DNA from: Oceanicola sp. 22II-s10i
GTDB lineage: Bacteria; Pseudomonadota; Alphaproteobacteria; Rhodobacterales; Rhodobacteraceae
Assembly (NCBI RefSeq): GCF_002210105.1
Contig: NZ_AQQU01000007.1
Coordinates: forward strand, 186,001 to 250,000
Length of the DNA: 64,000 bases
Reading direction: 5' to 3'
Below, one piece after another: positions 6,997-16,060 of the stretch. Every line of letters starts with the position of its first letter. Position 1 is the first letter of the stretch. A model generated the notes under the pieces. That model did no database searches and was not told where the DNA came from. It saw nothing but the letters and a program-made list of their open reading frames with translations. The position numbers were made by a program, and so were the translations under genes.

Positions 6997-8349
6997 GTGA
7001 CCGATACCGCCCTCATCATCCTCGCCGCCGGACAGGGCACGCGGATGAACTCCGACCTGCCCAAGGTGCTGCACGAGATCGGCAATGCGCCGATGCTGGT
7101 CCATGCCATAAAGGCGGGCCAGTCGCTGGACCCGGAGCGGATCGTCGTGGTCACCGGTCATGGCGGCGAAGCGGTGGCGGCTGCGGCACGGGACTGGGAC
7201 GACCGGGCCGAGATCGCGGTGCAAACCGAACAACTGGGCACCGGGCACGCCGTCGCGCAGGCCGGGCCGCTGCTCAAGAGCTTCGACGGCGACGCGGTGG
7301 TGCTCTACGGCGACACGCCGTTCCTCAGCGCGGAGACGCTTGAGGCGATGCGCGATGCCCGTGAACGGTTCGACGTCGTCTTCCTCGGCTTCGAGGCCGC
7401 CGATCCCGCGCCTTACGGTCGGCTGGTCATGGACGGCCCGCTGCTGAGCCGGATCGTCGAGGCCAAGGACGCGACGCCCGAGGAGGCGGCCATAACCTTC
7501 TCGAACTCCGGTGTCGTCGCGGCGGATGCGGGAATCCTGTTCTCGCTGGTCTCCGAAATCGGGAACGCCAACAGCAAGGGCGAATACTACCTGACCGACA
7601 TCGCCGCGCTGGCCAATGCGCGCGGGCTGACCGTCACCGCCGTCGCCTGCCCCGAGGCCGAGACGCTGGGCATCAACTCGCGCGACCAGCTCGCCGCCGC
7701 CGAGGCCGCGTTCCAGGCCCGCGCCCGTGCCGCCGCGCAGGATGACGGCGTGACCCTGATCGCGCCCGAGACGGTCTTCTTCTCGCACGACACCGCCATC
7801 GGGCGGGACAGCGTGGTCGAACCCAACGTCGTCTTCGGGCCCGAGGTGACCGTGGAATCCGGCGTCCGCATCCGCGCGTTCTCGCATCTGGAAGGCGCGC
7901 ATGTCTCGCGCGGTTCGACCGTCGGCCCCTTCGCCCGCCTGCGTCCCGGCGCGGAACTGGCCGAGGATGTGCACATCGGCAACTTCGTCGAGGTGAAGAA
8001 CGCGATCATCGACCGGGGGGCAAAGGTGAACCACCTGACCTATATCGGTGACGCCGACATCGGCGAGGCGACGAACATCGGCGCGGGGACGATCACCTGC
8101 AACTACGATGGCGTCATGAAGCACCGCACGAGAATCGGCGCGCGGGTCTTCATCGGGTCCGACACGATGCTGGTCGCCCCCGTTTCGGTCGGCGACGATG
8201 CCATGACGGCGAGCGGTTCGGTCATCACCGAGGACGTGGAACCGGGTGCGCTGGCCCTCGGGCGCGCGCGGCAGGTGACAAAGCCGGGCATGGCCCGCAA
8301 ACTGATGGAAGTGCTTCGCGCGAAGAAAGCGAAGCTTCAGGGCAAGTGA
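6997..8349 (+). CDS. glmU: Bifunctional UDP-GlcNAc pyrophosphorylase / glucosamine-1-P acetyltransferase GlmU
   Basis: Cytoplasmic enzyme making UDP-N-acetylglucosamine for peptidoglycan and lipid A. It is 450 residues from a GTG start with GGAG 7 bases upstream. The N-terminal nucleotidyltransferase domain (1-230) has IILAAGQGTRM and the lysine of LPKVLHE. The C-terminal left-handed beta-helix (250-440) shows hexapeptide repeats and VKNAIIDRGAKVNHLTYIGD, typical of the acetyltransferase site. The coding frame extends further upstream, but the family start is the residue run TDTALIILAAG. glmS follows after 7 bases. Confidence 0.95.
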   Translation: MTDTALIILAAGQGTRMNSDLPKVLHEIGNAPMLVHAIKAGQSLDPERIVVVTGHGGEAVAAAARDWDDRAEIAVQTEQLGTGHAVAQAGPLLKSFDGDAVVLYGDTPFLSAETLEAMRDARERFDVVFLGFEAADPAPYGRLVMDGPLLSRIVEAKDATPEEAAITFSNSGVVAADAGILFSLVSEIGNANSKGEYYLTDIAALANARGLTVTAVACPEAETLGINSRDQLAAAEAAFQARARAAAQDDGVTLIAPETVFFSHDTAIGRDSVVEPNVVFGPEVTVESGVRIRAFSHLEGAHVSRGSTVGPFARLRPGAELAEDVHIGNFVEVKNAIIDRGAKVNHLTYIGDADIGEATNIGAGTITCNYDGVMKHRTRIGARVFIGSDTMLVAPVSVGDDAMTASGSVITEDVEPGALALGRARQVTKPGMARKLMEVLRAKKAKLQGK

Positions 8350-8356
8350 GAGCAGC

Positions 8357-10171
8357 ATGTGTGGAATTATCGGTTACCTCGGCAGTCACGAAGCGGCGCC
8401 GTTCCTCGTCGAGGCGCTGAAGCGGCTCGAATACCGGGGCTATGACAGCGCCGGGATCGCGACGATCCGCGAGGGCCGGCTGGACCGGCGCCGGGCCGTC
8501 GGCAAGCTGGTCAACCTGTCCGACCTGCTGGTGCACACGCCGCTGGCCGGGAAATCCGGCATCGGCCACACCCGCTGGGCCACGCACGGCGCACCGACCG
8601 AGGGCAACGCGCATCCGCACCGCTCGGGCCCCGTGGCGGTGGTGCACAACGGGATCATCGAGAACTTCCGCGAGCTGCGCGAGGAACTGGCGGGCTACGG
8701 GATCGCGCACGAGACCGAGACGGACACCGAGACCGTCGCGCTGTTGGCGAATTACTATCTGACACAGGGCCTCAGCCCGGTCGAGGCCGCGACCAAAACG
8801 ATCCGCCGGCTTGAGGGCGCCTTTGCCCTCGTCTTCTTGTTCGAGACCGACGACGACCTGCTGGTCGCGGCCCGCAAGGGGCCGCCGCTGGCCATCGGCT
8901 ACGGCGAGGGCGAAAATTACGTCGGCTCCGACGCCATCGCGCTGGCGCCGCTGACCGACCGCATCACATATCTGGAGGAAGGCGACATCGCCGTCGTCAC
9001 CCGGACCTCGGTCTCGATCCACGATGCCGACGACCGCCGCGCCAACCGCGAGATCCGGCGGGTGCAGGTCGACACCACCCGCATCGACAAGGCCGGGCAC
9101 AAGCACTTCATGGCCAAGGAGATCGCCGAGCAGCCCAAGGTGATCGGCGAGGCGCTAGGTCATTACCTCGACGGCGAGACGATCACCCTGCCCGGCGAAG
9201 GCTTCGACTTCACCGCCATCGACCGGCTGACACTGGTCGCATGCGGCACCGCGCATATCGCCTGCCTGACCGCCAAACACTGGTTCGAGACGCTGGCGCG
9301 GATTCCGGTCGAGGTCGATATCGCCTCGGAATTCCGCTACCGCGAACCGCCGATCCCTGCCCGCACCGCCGCGCTGTTCGTCAGCCAGTCGGGCGAGACG
9401 GCGGACACGCTGGCCGCGCTGAGGTTCTGCGAGGGCAAGGCGGCGTCGATCCTCGCCGTCGTGAACGTCGCCGAAAGCTCCATCGCGCGGGAATCCGACG
9501 TGGTGCTGCCGATCCATGCGGGGGTGGAGGTCGGCGTGGCCTCGACCAAGGCCTTCACCTGTCAGCTGACCGTGCTGTTCCTGCTGGCGCTCGAGGCCGC
9601 CCGCCAGCGCGGCGAGATCGACGCGGCCCGACTGGCGGACCTGATCGCCAAGCTGCGCGGCCTGCCCGCCGTGATCGGCACCGCGCTGGACGGATCCGGC
9701 CGGATCGAGGCGTTGAGCCAGGAGTTGTCCGAGGCGACCGACGTGCTCTTCCTCGGGCGCGGGCTGATGTATCCGCTCGCCATGGAAGGTGCGCTGAAAC
9801 TCAAGGAAATCAGCTATATCCACGCCGAGGCTTATGCCTCAGGTGAACTCAAGCACGGGCCGATCGCGCTGATCGACAGCCACATGCCGGTGATCGTCAT
9901 GGCACCGCGCGATGCGCTGTTCGACAAGTCCGTGTCGAACATGCAGGAAGTGATGGCACGCGGCGGCAAGGTGCTGCTGATTTCGGACGCCGAGGGGCTG
10001 AAACAGGGCGGCGAGGTCTGGCGCAGCATCGAGATGCCGCGCATCGACCCGCTGCTGACGCCAATGCTCTACGCCCTGCCCGCGCAGCTGGTGGCCTATC
10101 ACACCGCCATCGCCAAGGGCACGGATGTCGACCAGCCGCGCAACCTCGCGAAATCCGTCACCGTGGAGTGA
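8357..10171 (+). CDS. glmS: Glucosamine-6-phosphate synthase (isomerising) GlmS
   Basis: Converts fructose-6-phosphate and glutamine to glucosamine-6-phosphate, the first step of the route completed by GlmU. It has 604 residues, the normal length. The N-terminal Cys2 nucleophile of the glutaminase domain is in MCGIIGYLG, with the YRGYDSAGIA and HTRWATHG motifs following. Two SIS isomerase domains follow (CGTAHIACL; SQSGETADTLAALR; GRGLMYPLAMEGALKLKE), and it ends with LAKSVTVE. It sits in a two-gene unit with glmU. Confidence 0.96.
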   Translation: MCGIIGYLGSHEAAPFLVEALKRLEYRGYDSAGIATIREGRLDRRRAVGKLVNLSDLLVHTPLAGKSGIGHTRWATHGAPTEGNAHPHRSGPVAVVHNGIIENFRELREELAGYGIAHETETDTETVALLANYYLTQGLSPVEAATKTIRRLEGAFALVFLFETDDDLLVAARKGPPLAIGYGEGENYVGSDAIALAPLTDRITYLEEGDIAVVTRTSVSIHDADDRRANREIRRVQVDTTRIDKAGHKHFMAKEIAEQPKVIGEALGHYLDGETITLPGEGFDFTAIDRLTLVACGTAHIACLTAKHWFETLARIPVEVDIASEFRYREPPIPARTAALFVSQSGETADTLAALRFCEGKAASILAVVNVAESSIARESDVVLPIHAGVEVGVASTKAFTCQLTVLFLLALEAARQRGEIDAARLADLIAKLRGLPAVIGTALDGSGRIEALSQELSEATDVLFLGRGLMYPLAMEGALKLKEISYIHAEAYASGELKHGPIALIDSHMPVIVMAPRDALFDKSVSNMQEVMARGGKVLLISDAEGLKQGGEVWRSIEMPRIDPLLTPMLYALPAQLVAYHTAIAKGTDVDQPRNLAKSVTVE

Positions 10172-10184
10172 CAGGAGGACATCA

Positions 10185-10748
10185 ATGGCCAAGCAGTTCG
10201 CAACCATCGAAGACGATCACCGCCGCTTCATCGAGGCGCAGCACATCTTCTTCACCGGCACCGCCGGTCCGGACGGATACGTCAACGTATCGCCCAAGGG
10301 GATGGACGCGCTGCGGGTCATGGGACCGAACCGGATCGTATGGCGGAACCTGACCGGCTCCGGGAACGAGACCGCCGGTCATCTGAATCTGATCAACCGG
10401 ATCACCCTGATGTGGTGCGGCTTCGAAAAGCGCCCGCTGATCCTGCGCTGCTACGGCACCGCGCGGACGGTGCACCGGCGCGATTCCGACTGGGACGAGC
10501 TGAACGGCATGTTCCCCGAGGAAATGGGCGCGCGGCAGGTCTATGACGTCACCGTGGACCTCGTGCAGACCTCCTGCGGCTACGCGGTGCCCTACATGGA
10601 TTACGCGGGCGAACGCGACACGCTGCAGAAATGGGGCGAATCCAAGGGGGCGGACGGCGTCCGCGACTACTGGGTCGAGAAGAACACCGTCACTCTGGAC
10701 GGCGCGCCGACCGGCGTGGTCGAGGGCAATATCGGCCCGGCGGAATGA
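10185..10748 (+). CDS. Pyridoxamine 5'-phosphate oxidase-family (FMN-binding split barrel) protein
   Basis: A 187-residue protein with a single split-barrel domain: FFTGTAGPDGYVNVSPKGMDAL early, then VWRNLTGSGNETAGHL and RPLILRCYGTARTV, the usual flavin-binding pattern of this superfamily. Members are often flavin or F420/heme reductases of unknown substrate, so no specific activity can be assigned. The start is chosen at the ATG preceded by AGGAGGAC. Its stop overlaps the start of the AlkD-like gene (ATGA), so the two are translationally coupled. Confidence 0.78.
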   Translation: MAKQFATIEDDHRRFIEAQHIFFTGTAGPDGYVNVSPKGMDALRVMGPNRIVWRNLTGSGNETAGHLNLINRITLMWCGFEKRPLILRCYGTARTVHRRDSDWDELNGMFPEEMGARQVYDVTVDLVQTSCGYAVPYMDYAGERDTLQKWGESKGADGVRDYWVEKNTVTLDGAPTGVVEGNIGPAE

Positions 10749-11419
10749 CGGCGGACGAGGCGCTGGACGCCCTGCGCGCCGCGGGCGATGCGGACAGGGC
10801 CGCGGGCATGGCGGCTTACCACAAGGCCGAACGCCCCTACCTCGGCACGCCCAATCCGGCGATCAACGACCTGGCGACCGAGTGGCGGCACGCCCTGTCA
10901 CTGGACGACCGTATCGCGCTGGCCGATGCGCTGTGGCGGACGGACATTCACGAGGCCCGTATCGCCGCGTCCAAGCTGCTGACACAGGCGCGCATCCGGC
11001 CCGATGACGGGGTCTGGGCGCTGGTGACCTCTTGGATCCCGCAATGCGACGCTTGGGCCATTGCGGATCACGCCTGCGATGCCGGGCGGCGTCGGGTCAT
11101 GGCGGACCTGACCCGGCTGGACGAGGTGGAGGGATGGACCCGGTCGGATCACCTGTGGACCCGGCGCGCCGCGCTGGTCATCACCCTGCCGCTGGCCCGC
11201 CTGTCGCATCCGTCCGAGGCCGAAACCGCGGCGCGGGAACGGGTGCTGGGCTGGGCCGCAACCTATGTGCCGGACCGGGAGTGGTTCATCCAGAAGGCCA
11301 TAGCCTGGTGGCTGCGGGACCTGTCGAAACACGATCCCGACCGCGTGCGTGCCTTCCTCGACGCACATGGCGCGGGGATGAAGGCATTCGCCCGGAAGGA
11401 AGCGGCGAAGTACCTCTGA
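10745..11419 (+). CDS. DNA alkylation repair (AlkD-like HEAT-repeat) protein
   Basis: A 224-residue all-helical protein with the pattern of the DNA_alkylation family: YHKAERPYLGTPNPAI near the N-terminus, the repeat LADALWRTDIHEARIAASKLL, and the C-terminal segment EWFIQKAIAWWLRDLSKHDP. AlkD glycosylases remove bulky or cationic alkylated purines without base flipping. The WWLRDLSK motif supports this family. It overlaps the upstream flavin-fold gene by 4 bases, which may mark a small damage-response unit, though I see no LexA-type box ahead of it. Confidence 0.82.
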   Translation: MTADEALDALRAAGDADRAAGMAAYHKAERPYLGTPNPAINDLATEWRHALSLDDRIALADALWRTDIHEARIAASKLLTQARIRPDDGVWALVTSWIPQCDAWAIADHACDAGRRRVMADLTRLDEVEGWTRSDHLWTRRAALVITLPLARLSHPSEAETAARERVLGWAATYVPDREWFIQKAIAWWLRDLSKHDPDRVRAFLDAHGAGMKAFARKEAAKYL

Positions 11420-11438
11420 CGGCACCTCGCACGTTGCG

Positions 11439-11894
11439 TTACTTCAGGAAGACCTCGATCTCGGGCAGACCCGTGACCGGCGCCCCGAGGGCCTGGAAAG
11501 CGGCCAGCGACATCCGGCTGCCCGCACCCGGCTCGCCCGGAATGGGGATCAGGTCGACATCGGCACTCTGGCCGCCATAGGCCACACGCCCCTTGGCGTT
11601 GGTCCGCACCAGCGGCGTCTTCAGCCAGAGCCCCTGCTCACCGGGATTGCCGAGCGAGGCGATCGTCACGCCCAGGCGTCCGCCGGCCTCGGGCGTCGTC
11701 ACTTCACCGGCGACCTCGGTCACCTCGGCGGCATCCTCGGCCTCGGGCGTGCCGGGCCGGGCCTGCGGCCGGGTCTGGCCGTCGCCGTCTTGCGCTTCGG
11801 CGGCCGGTTCGCGGGCGCCGAAGTTGATCTCGCCGCAGGCGGCGGGCATGAGGCACAGTAGAAGTGCCGGGATCTTGATCATGGAACTGCTCAT
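11439..11894 (-). CDS. Small lipoprotein of unknown function
   Basis: A 151-residue protein with a signal sequence ending in a lipobox-like PAAC, giving a lipidated cysteine near residue 20. A low-complexity Glu/Ala/Pro region (27-70) is followed by a compact C-terminal domain ([42 protein letters not shown]). From memory, similar short Rhodobacterales lipoproteins are sometimes labelled D-galactarate dehydratase, but nothing here resembles that enzyme. It is convergent with the AlkD-like gene and divergent from moaA. Function is unknown. Confidence 0.72.
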   Translation of the reverse strand: MSSSMIKIPALLLCLMPAACGEINFGAREPAAEAQDGDGQTRPQARPGTPEAEDAAEVTEVAGEVTTPEAGGRLGVTIASLGNPGEQGLWLKTPLVRTNAKGRVAYGGQSADVDLIPIPGEPGAGSRMSLAAFQALGAPVTGLPEIEVFLK

Positions 11895-11978
11895 ATCCAG
11901 ACCTTAGAACCACGCGGCCCGCCCCGCAACGTGTCGCTGGCCCTTGCCGCCCCGCGCGCGGTTCCTTACCTTCCCCCC

Positions 11979-12986
11979 ATGACCGCACCGCTCATCGACC
12001 CCTTCGCCAGACCGATCTCGTATCTCCGCGTCTCCGTCACGGACCGCTGCGATTTCCGCTGTGTCTACTGCATGGCCGAGAACATGACCTTCCTGCCCAA
12101 GAAGGACCTGCTGACGCTGGAGGAGCTCGACCGGATGTGTTCGACCTTCGTCCGGCTGGGGGTCAGGAAGCTGCGCATCACCGGCGGCGAACCGCTGGTG
12201 CGGCGGGACATCATGACCTTCTTCCGCTCCATGTCGCGGCACCTCGAGTCGGGTGCGCTGGACGAGCTGACGCTGACGACCAACGGGTCGCAGCTGGAAC
12301 GCTTCGCGGGCGATCTGGCGGCGGCGGGGGTGAAGCGGATCAACGTGTCGATCGACACGCTGGACGAGGAGAAATTCGCCCGCGTGACCCGCTGGGGCCG
12401 CCTGCCGCAGGTGCTGCGCGGGCTGGACGCCGCGCTGGCCGCCGGGCTGAAGGTCAAGATCAACGCCGTCGCGCTGAAGGGCTTCAACGAGGACGAGCTG
12501 TTCACGCTGGCCGAGTTCTGCGCGGCGCGCGGCATGGACCTGACCTGGATCGAGGTCATGCCCATGGGCGACATCGGCAACGAGGACCGGGTCGGGCAAT
12601 ACTGGTCGCTCAAGGACCTGCGCGCGCGGCTGGAGGAGAGGTTCACGCTGACCGACCTCGCCGAACGCTCAGGCGGTCCGGCGCGGTATGTGCGGATCGA
12701 GGAGACCGGGCAGAAGATCGGGTTCATCACCCCGCTCAGCCACAATTTCTGCGAGAGCTGCAACCGGGTCCGGATGACCTGCACCGGGCAGCTTTACATG
12801 TGCCTCGGGCAGGAGGACATGGCGGATCTGCGTCCGGCGCTCAGGAATCATCCGTCGGACGATGCCCCGCTGGAGGCGGCGATCCGGGCCGCGATCGGGC
12901 TGAAGCCCGAGGGTCACGATTTCGACTATTCGCGGCAGCGGGCGGATGGCCAGGTGTCGCGGCATATGAGCCATACCGGGGGGTGA
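11979..12986 (+). CDS. moaA: GTP 3',8-cyclase MoaA (molybdopterin biosynthesis)
   Basis: A radical-SAM enzyme for the first step of molybdenum cofactor synthesis, converting GTP to 3',8-cyclo-GTP. It has 335 residues. The radical-SAM cluster cysteines are C24, C28 and C31 in CDFRCVYC. The second, substrate-binding cluster is [11 protein letters not shown] in the C-terminal part, with Cys spacing 2 and 13. The functionally required C-terminal GG is present. No moaC, moeA or nitrate reductase is nearby, although assimilatory nitrate reductase, the likely user of the nitrate importer above, needs this cofactor. Confidence 0.95.
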   Translation: MTAPLIDPFARPISYLRVSVTDRCDFRCVYCMAENMTFLPKKDLLTLEELDRMCSTFVRLGVRKLRITGGEPLVRRDIMTFFRSMSRHLESGALDELTLTTNGSQLERFAGDLAAAGVKRINVSIDTLDEEKFARVTRWGRLPQVLRGLDAALAAGLKVKINAVALKGFNEDELFTLAEFCAARGMDLTWIEVMPMGDIGNEDRVGQYWSLKDLRARLEERFTLTDLAERSGGPARYVRIEETGQKIGFITPLSHNFCESCNRVRMTCTGQLYMCLGQEDMADLRPALRNHPSDDAPLEAAIRAAIGLKPEGHDFDYSRQRADGQVSRHMSHTGG

Positions 12987-13021
12987 GGCTGGTTTTCGCA
13001 TGACTTGGTGAGGTTTCGCCT

Positions 13022-13080
13022 GAGGCGACCCGCCGGGGGCTCTGGCCCCGGACCCCCGAAGTATTTGAAACCAGAAGAAG
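13022..13080. repeat. Dispersed G/C-rich intergenic repeat, copy A (reverse orientation)
   Basis: Read on the minus strand it begins CTTCTTCTGGTTTCAAATAC, followed by TTCGGGGGTCCGGGG and an imperfect GGGGCC/GGGCCCC hairpin. It closely matches copy B at 40498-40555. It lies in the 110-base gap between moaA and the convergent methyltransferase gene and may serve as a bidirectional terminator. Confidence 0.65.
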
Positions 13081-13096
13081 TAGGGGACCTGCGCCC

Positions 13097-13693
13097 TTAT
13101 CCGGGGCGGCGGGCGACGAGGTCGATGAGGGCGGAGGGGCCGGAATGGCCGCGGCCCTCCTGTACCTCGCGGTCGTAGGCGGCGAGGCGGTCGATGTGCC
13201 AGTCGCCGAAGTGATCGCGCAGCAGGTCCGGGGTGTACATCTGGGCGCGCGACGGTGGGCCGCCGGTGCCGTAGTCCACCTGTTCAGGGCGGTAGCCGTG
13301 CAGCAGCAGGCGGCCGCCGGGGCGGACGGCGTCGCGCAGGGTGGCGAATTGCGCGGGGCGCGCGTCGGGGGTCATGAACTGGACGAAGATCGCGGCGACG
13401 AGGTCGAACTGGCGGGACCAGTCCCAGCCCTCCCACGTCGAGATATGGGTGGCGAGTGTGACACCCGCCTCGGCGGCCAGCGCATTGGCGCGGCCGACGG
13501 CGGTCAGCGAGAGGTCGAAGGCGGTGACGTCGAGGCCCTGCCGGGCGAGGTGGACAGAGTTCCGCCCCTCGCCATCCGCAACGCAGAGCGCGGTCCGCGC
13601 GCCGTCGAGAACCCAGGGGTTCTCGGTCAGCACCCCGGCGGGGGCGCGGCCGAAGAGGTACTCCCCGGCCCCGGCGTAGCGGTCCTCCCACAT
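13097..13693 (-). CDS. Class I SAM-dependent methyltransferase
   Basis: A 198-residue methyltransferase of the TehB/UbiE-like type. The N-terminus has WEDRYAGAGEYLFGRAP, common in TehB-like proteins. SAM-binding motif I reads ALCVADGEGRNSVHLA, with an acidic residue in FDLSLTAVGRA; the post-motif RPGGRLLLHGYRP is also present. The open frame extends far upstream, but only as an antisense shadow of the amidohydrolase. The ATG overlaps that gene's TGA by one base, so this is the last gene of the M20 operon. The substrate is unknown. Confidence 0.82.
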   Translation of the reverse strand: MWEDRYAGAGEYLFGRAPAGVLTENPWVLDGARTALCVADGEGRNSVHLARQGLDVTAFDLSLTAVGRANALAAEAGVTLATHISTWEGWDWSRQFDLVAAIFVQFMTPDARPAQFATLRDAVRPGGRLLLHGYRPEQVDYGTGGPPSRAQMYTPDLLRDHFGDWHIDRLAAYDREVQEGRGHSGPSALIDLVARRPG

Positions 13694-14856
13694 CAGGCGG
13701 CGGGCATCCGGCGCTCGACGATTTCGGCCCACCACGAACAGCCCGCCGGGATCGCCTCGTCGTTGAAGTTGTAGTCCGGCGTGTGCACGTCCGCGCTGTC
13801 GCCGTTGCCGACGAGGATGTAGGCGCCGGGGCGTTCGTTGAGCATGTAGGCGAAATCCTCGCCCCCCATGGTCAGCGCCGCCGTATCGCACTTGCCCGCG
13901 ACCGCCGCGGCGACCTCGGCCGCGAATTCGGTCTGCGCCTCGGAGTTCACCATCGGCGGATAGCCGGGCCGCCAGTCGATCAGCGCCTCGCAGCCGAAGG
14001 CGGCGCAGGTGTTGGTGCAGATCGCCTTGAACCGCGCCTCCGCCAGCGCCTTGGTTTCCGGCGTCATGGTGCGGATCGTGCCGCGGATCGTCACCGTCGG
14101 CGGGATCACGTTGAACGCCTTGGAGGCGGTTTCGAACGAGGTGACCGAGACGACCATTTGTTCCACCGGGTCGACGTTGCGCGACACGATGCTCTGCAGT
14201 GCCACGACGAGGTGCGAGGCGGTCAGGGTCGGATCGCGGGTCTCGTCCGGCTTGGCGGCGTGACCGCCCTGCCCCTTGATCACCACCTCGAACTGGTCGG
14301 TGCCGGCGAAGAACGGGCCGGGACGGATCTGGAACTCGCCCGTCGGGATGCCGGGCCAGTTGTGCATGCCATAGACCTCCTGAATGCCGAAGCGGTCCAT
14401 CATCCCGTCCTCGCACATCTCGCGGCCACCGCCGCCGCCCTCTTCGGCGGGCTGGAAGATCACGACGACAGTGCCGTCGAAGTTGCGCGTCTCGGCCAGG
14501 TACTTGGCGGCGCCGAGCAGCATGGCAGTGTGGCCGTCATGGCCGCAGGCATGCATCGCGCCGGGGGTCTTGGAGGCATAGTCGAGGCCGGTCGCCTCGA
14601 GGATCGGCAGGGCGTCCATGTCGGCGCGCAGGCCGATGACCTTGCCCGAGGTGTTGGTCTTGCCCCGGATCACGCCGACCACGCCGGTCCGGCCGAGACC
14701 GGTGACGATCTCGTCGCAGCCGAAGTCCTTGAGCTTGGCTTCGACCACGCCCGCGGTGCGGATGGTGTCATAGAGGATTTCCGGGTTCTCGTGCAGGTCG
14801 CGCCGCCACGCGGTGATCTCGGGCAGCAGTTCGGCAAAGCGGTTCTTTACGGGCAT
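13693..14856 (-). CDS. M20-family amidohydrolase (hippurate hydrolase-like), paralogue 3 of 3
   Basis: A 387-residue zinc amidohydrolase of the M20D group (HipO, AmaA, IAA-amino-acid hydrolases), which cleave N-acyl amino acids or amide-capped peptides. Metal-site motifs are ACGHDGHTAML, the catalytic QPAEEGGGG and MGGEDFAYML. The ends are conserved with the two upstream paralogues: MPVKNRFAEL at the start, WAEIVERRMPAA at the end. The start was chosen at the ATG preceding this shared N-terminus. It is third in a tandem array of three and is followed with a 1-base overlap by a methyltransferase. Confidence 0.9.
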   Translation of the reverse strand: MPVKNRFAELLPEITAWRRDLHENPEILYDTIRTAGVVEAKLKDFGCDEIVTGLGRTGVVGVIRGKTNTSGKVIGLRADMDALPILEATGLDYASKTPGAMHACGHDGHTAMLLGAAKYLAETRNFDGTVVVIFQPAEEGGGGGREMCEDGMMDRFGIQEVYGMHNWPGIPTGEFQIRPGPFFAGTDQFEVVIKGQGGHAAKPDETRDPTLTASHLVVALQSIVSRNVDPVEQMVVSVTSFETASKAFNVIPPTVTIRGTIRTMTPETKALAEARFKAICTNTCAAFGCEALIDWRPGYPPMVNSEAQTEFAAEVAAAVAGKCDTAALTMGGEDFAYMLNERPGAYILVGNGDSADVHTPDYNFNDEAIPAGCSWWAEIVERRMPAA

Positions 14857-14875
14857 CTGGGGTCCTTTCCGGCGA

Positions 14876-16045
14876 TCAGGCGGCGGGCATGCGGCGTTCG
14901 GCCATCTCGGCCAGCCACGAGCATCCTGCGGGGATCGCCTCGTCGTTGAAGTCATATTCAGGGTGGTGGACGTTGGGGCGTCCTTCGCCGATGCCGAGGA
15001 AGATGTAGGCGCCGGGGCGCTCTTCCAGCATGAAGGCGAAGTCCTCGCCGCCCATGAGCTGCGGGGTGCCACGATCGACGGCGCCCGCGATCGCCTCGGC
15101 GGCGTCGGCGGCGTGATCGGTTTCGGTGTCGTGGTTCACGGTCACCGGATAGCCGCGACGGTAGTCGATTTCCGCTTTGGCGCCAAAGGCTTCGGCGACG
15201 CTGCTGACAAGCGGCTTGAAGCGATCCTCGGCCAGGTCGCGCACGGCGGGGTCGAGGGTGCGGATGGTGCCCTTGAGGTGCACGCTTTCCGGGATCACGT
15301 TGTAGGCGTCCGTCTCGGTCCGGAAGCTGGTGACCGAGATCACGAGCTGTTTGACCGGGTCGAGGTTGCGGCTCTTGATCGTCTGCAGCGCCTGCACGAC
15401 GTTCGAGGCGGCGACGACCGGGTCCACCGCGCGGTTCGGCATGGCCGCATGGCCGCCGACGCCGCGGATCACCACGTCGAATTCATCCGCCGAGGCCATG
15501 ATCGCGCCGGGGCGGATGTGGAACGAGCCGACCGGATGGCCGGGCATGTTGTGCAGGCCATAGACCTCCTGCACGTTCCAGCGCTCCATCAGCCCGTCCT
15601 GGCACATGGCGCGGCCCCCCGCGCCGCCCTCTTCGGCGGGCTGGAAGATCACCACGGCGGTGCCGTCGAAGCGGCGGGTCTCGCAGAGGTATTTCGCCGC
15701 GCCGAGCAGCATCGCGGTGTGTCCGTCATGGCCGCAGGCGTGCGACGCGCCGGGGGTTTTGGAGGCATAGGGTGTGCCGGACATGTCGGGCATCGGCAGC
15801 GCGTCCATGTCGGCGCGCAGGCCGATCACCTTGCCCTTCGTGTCGGTGTTGCCCTTGATGATCCCGACGACGCCGGTCCGGCCGATCCCCTCGACCACCT
15901 CGTCGCAGCCGAATTCGCGCAGCTTCTCGGCCACGATCCCGGCGGTGCGGTGCACCTCGTAGAGGATCTCGGGGTGTTCGTGGAAATCGCGCCGCCATGC
16001 GGTGATTTCCTCGTGCATCTCGGCGAAGCGGTTCTTGATGGGCAT
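14876..16045 (-). CDS. M20-family amidohydrolase (hippurate hydrolase-like), paralogue 2 of 3
   Basis: A 389-residue protein of the M20D zinc amidohydrolase group, starting MPIKNRFAEMHEEITAWRRD and ending LAEMAERRMPAA, nearly the same frame as its two neighbours. It keeps ACGHDGHTAML, FQPAEEGGAGG and the MGGEDFAFML metal site. The substrate-facing middle section (about 180-290, the dimerisation lid) differs more from the paralogues than the catalytic domain does, suggesting diverged substrate ranges. It is separated from both neighbours by fewer than 20 bases. Confidence 0.9.
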   Translation of the reverse strand: MPIKNRFAEMHEEITAWRRDFHEHPEILYEVHRTAGIVAEKLREFGCDEVVEGIGRTGVVGIIKGNTDTKGKVIGLRADMDALPMPDMSGTPYASKTPGASHACGHDGHTAMLLGAAKYLCETRRFDGTAVVIFQPAEEGGAGGRAMCQDGLMERWNVQEVYGLHNMPGHPVGSFHIRPGAIMASADEFDVVIRGVGGHAAMPNRAVDPVVAASNVVQALQTIKSRNLDPVKQLVISVTSFRTETDAYNVIPESVHLKGTIRTLDPAVRDLAEDRFKPLVSSVAEAFGAKAEIDYRRGYPVTVNHDTETDHAADAAEAIAGAVDRGTPQLMGGEDFAFMLEERPGAYIFLGIGEGRPNVHHPEYDFNDEAIPAGCSWLAEMAERRMPAA

Positions 16046-16060
16046 GGGTCTTGGTCCTTC

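Noticed and set aside
8350-8356. A glmS ribozyme upstream of glmS
   Set aside because: The gap between glmU and glmS is only 7 bases, so no ribozyme can fit; that element belongs to Gram-positive bacteria.
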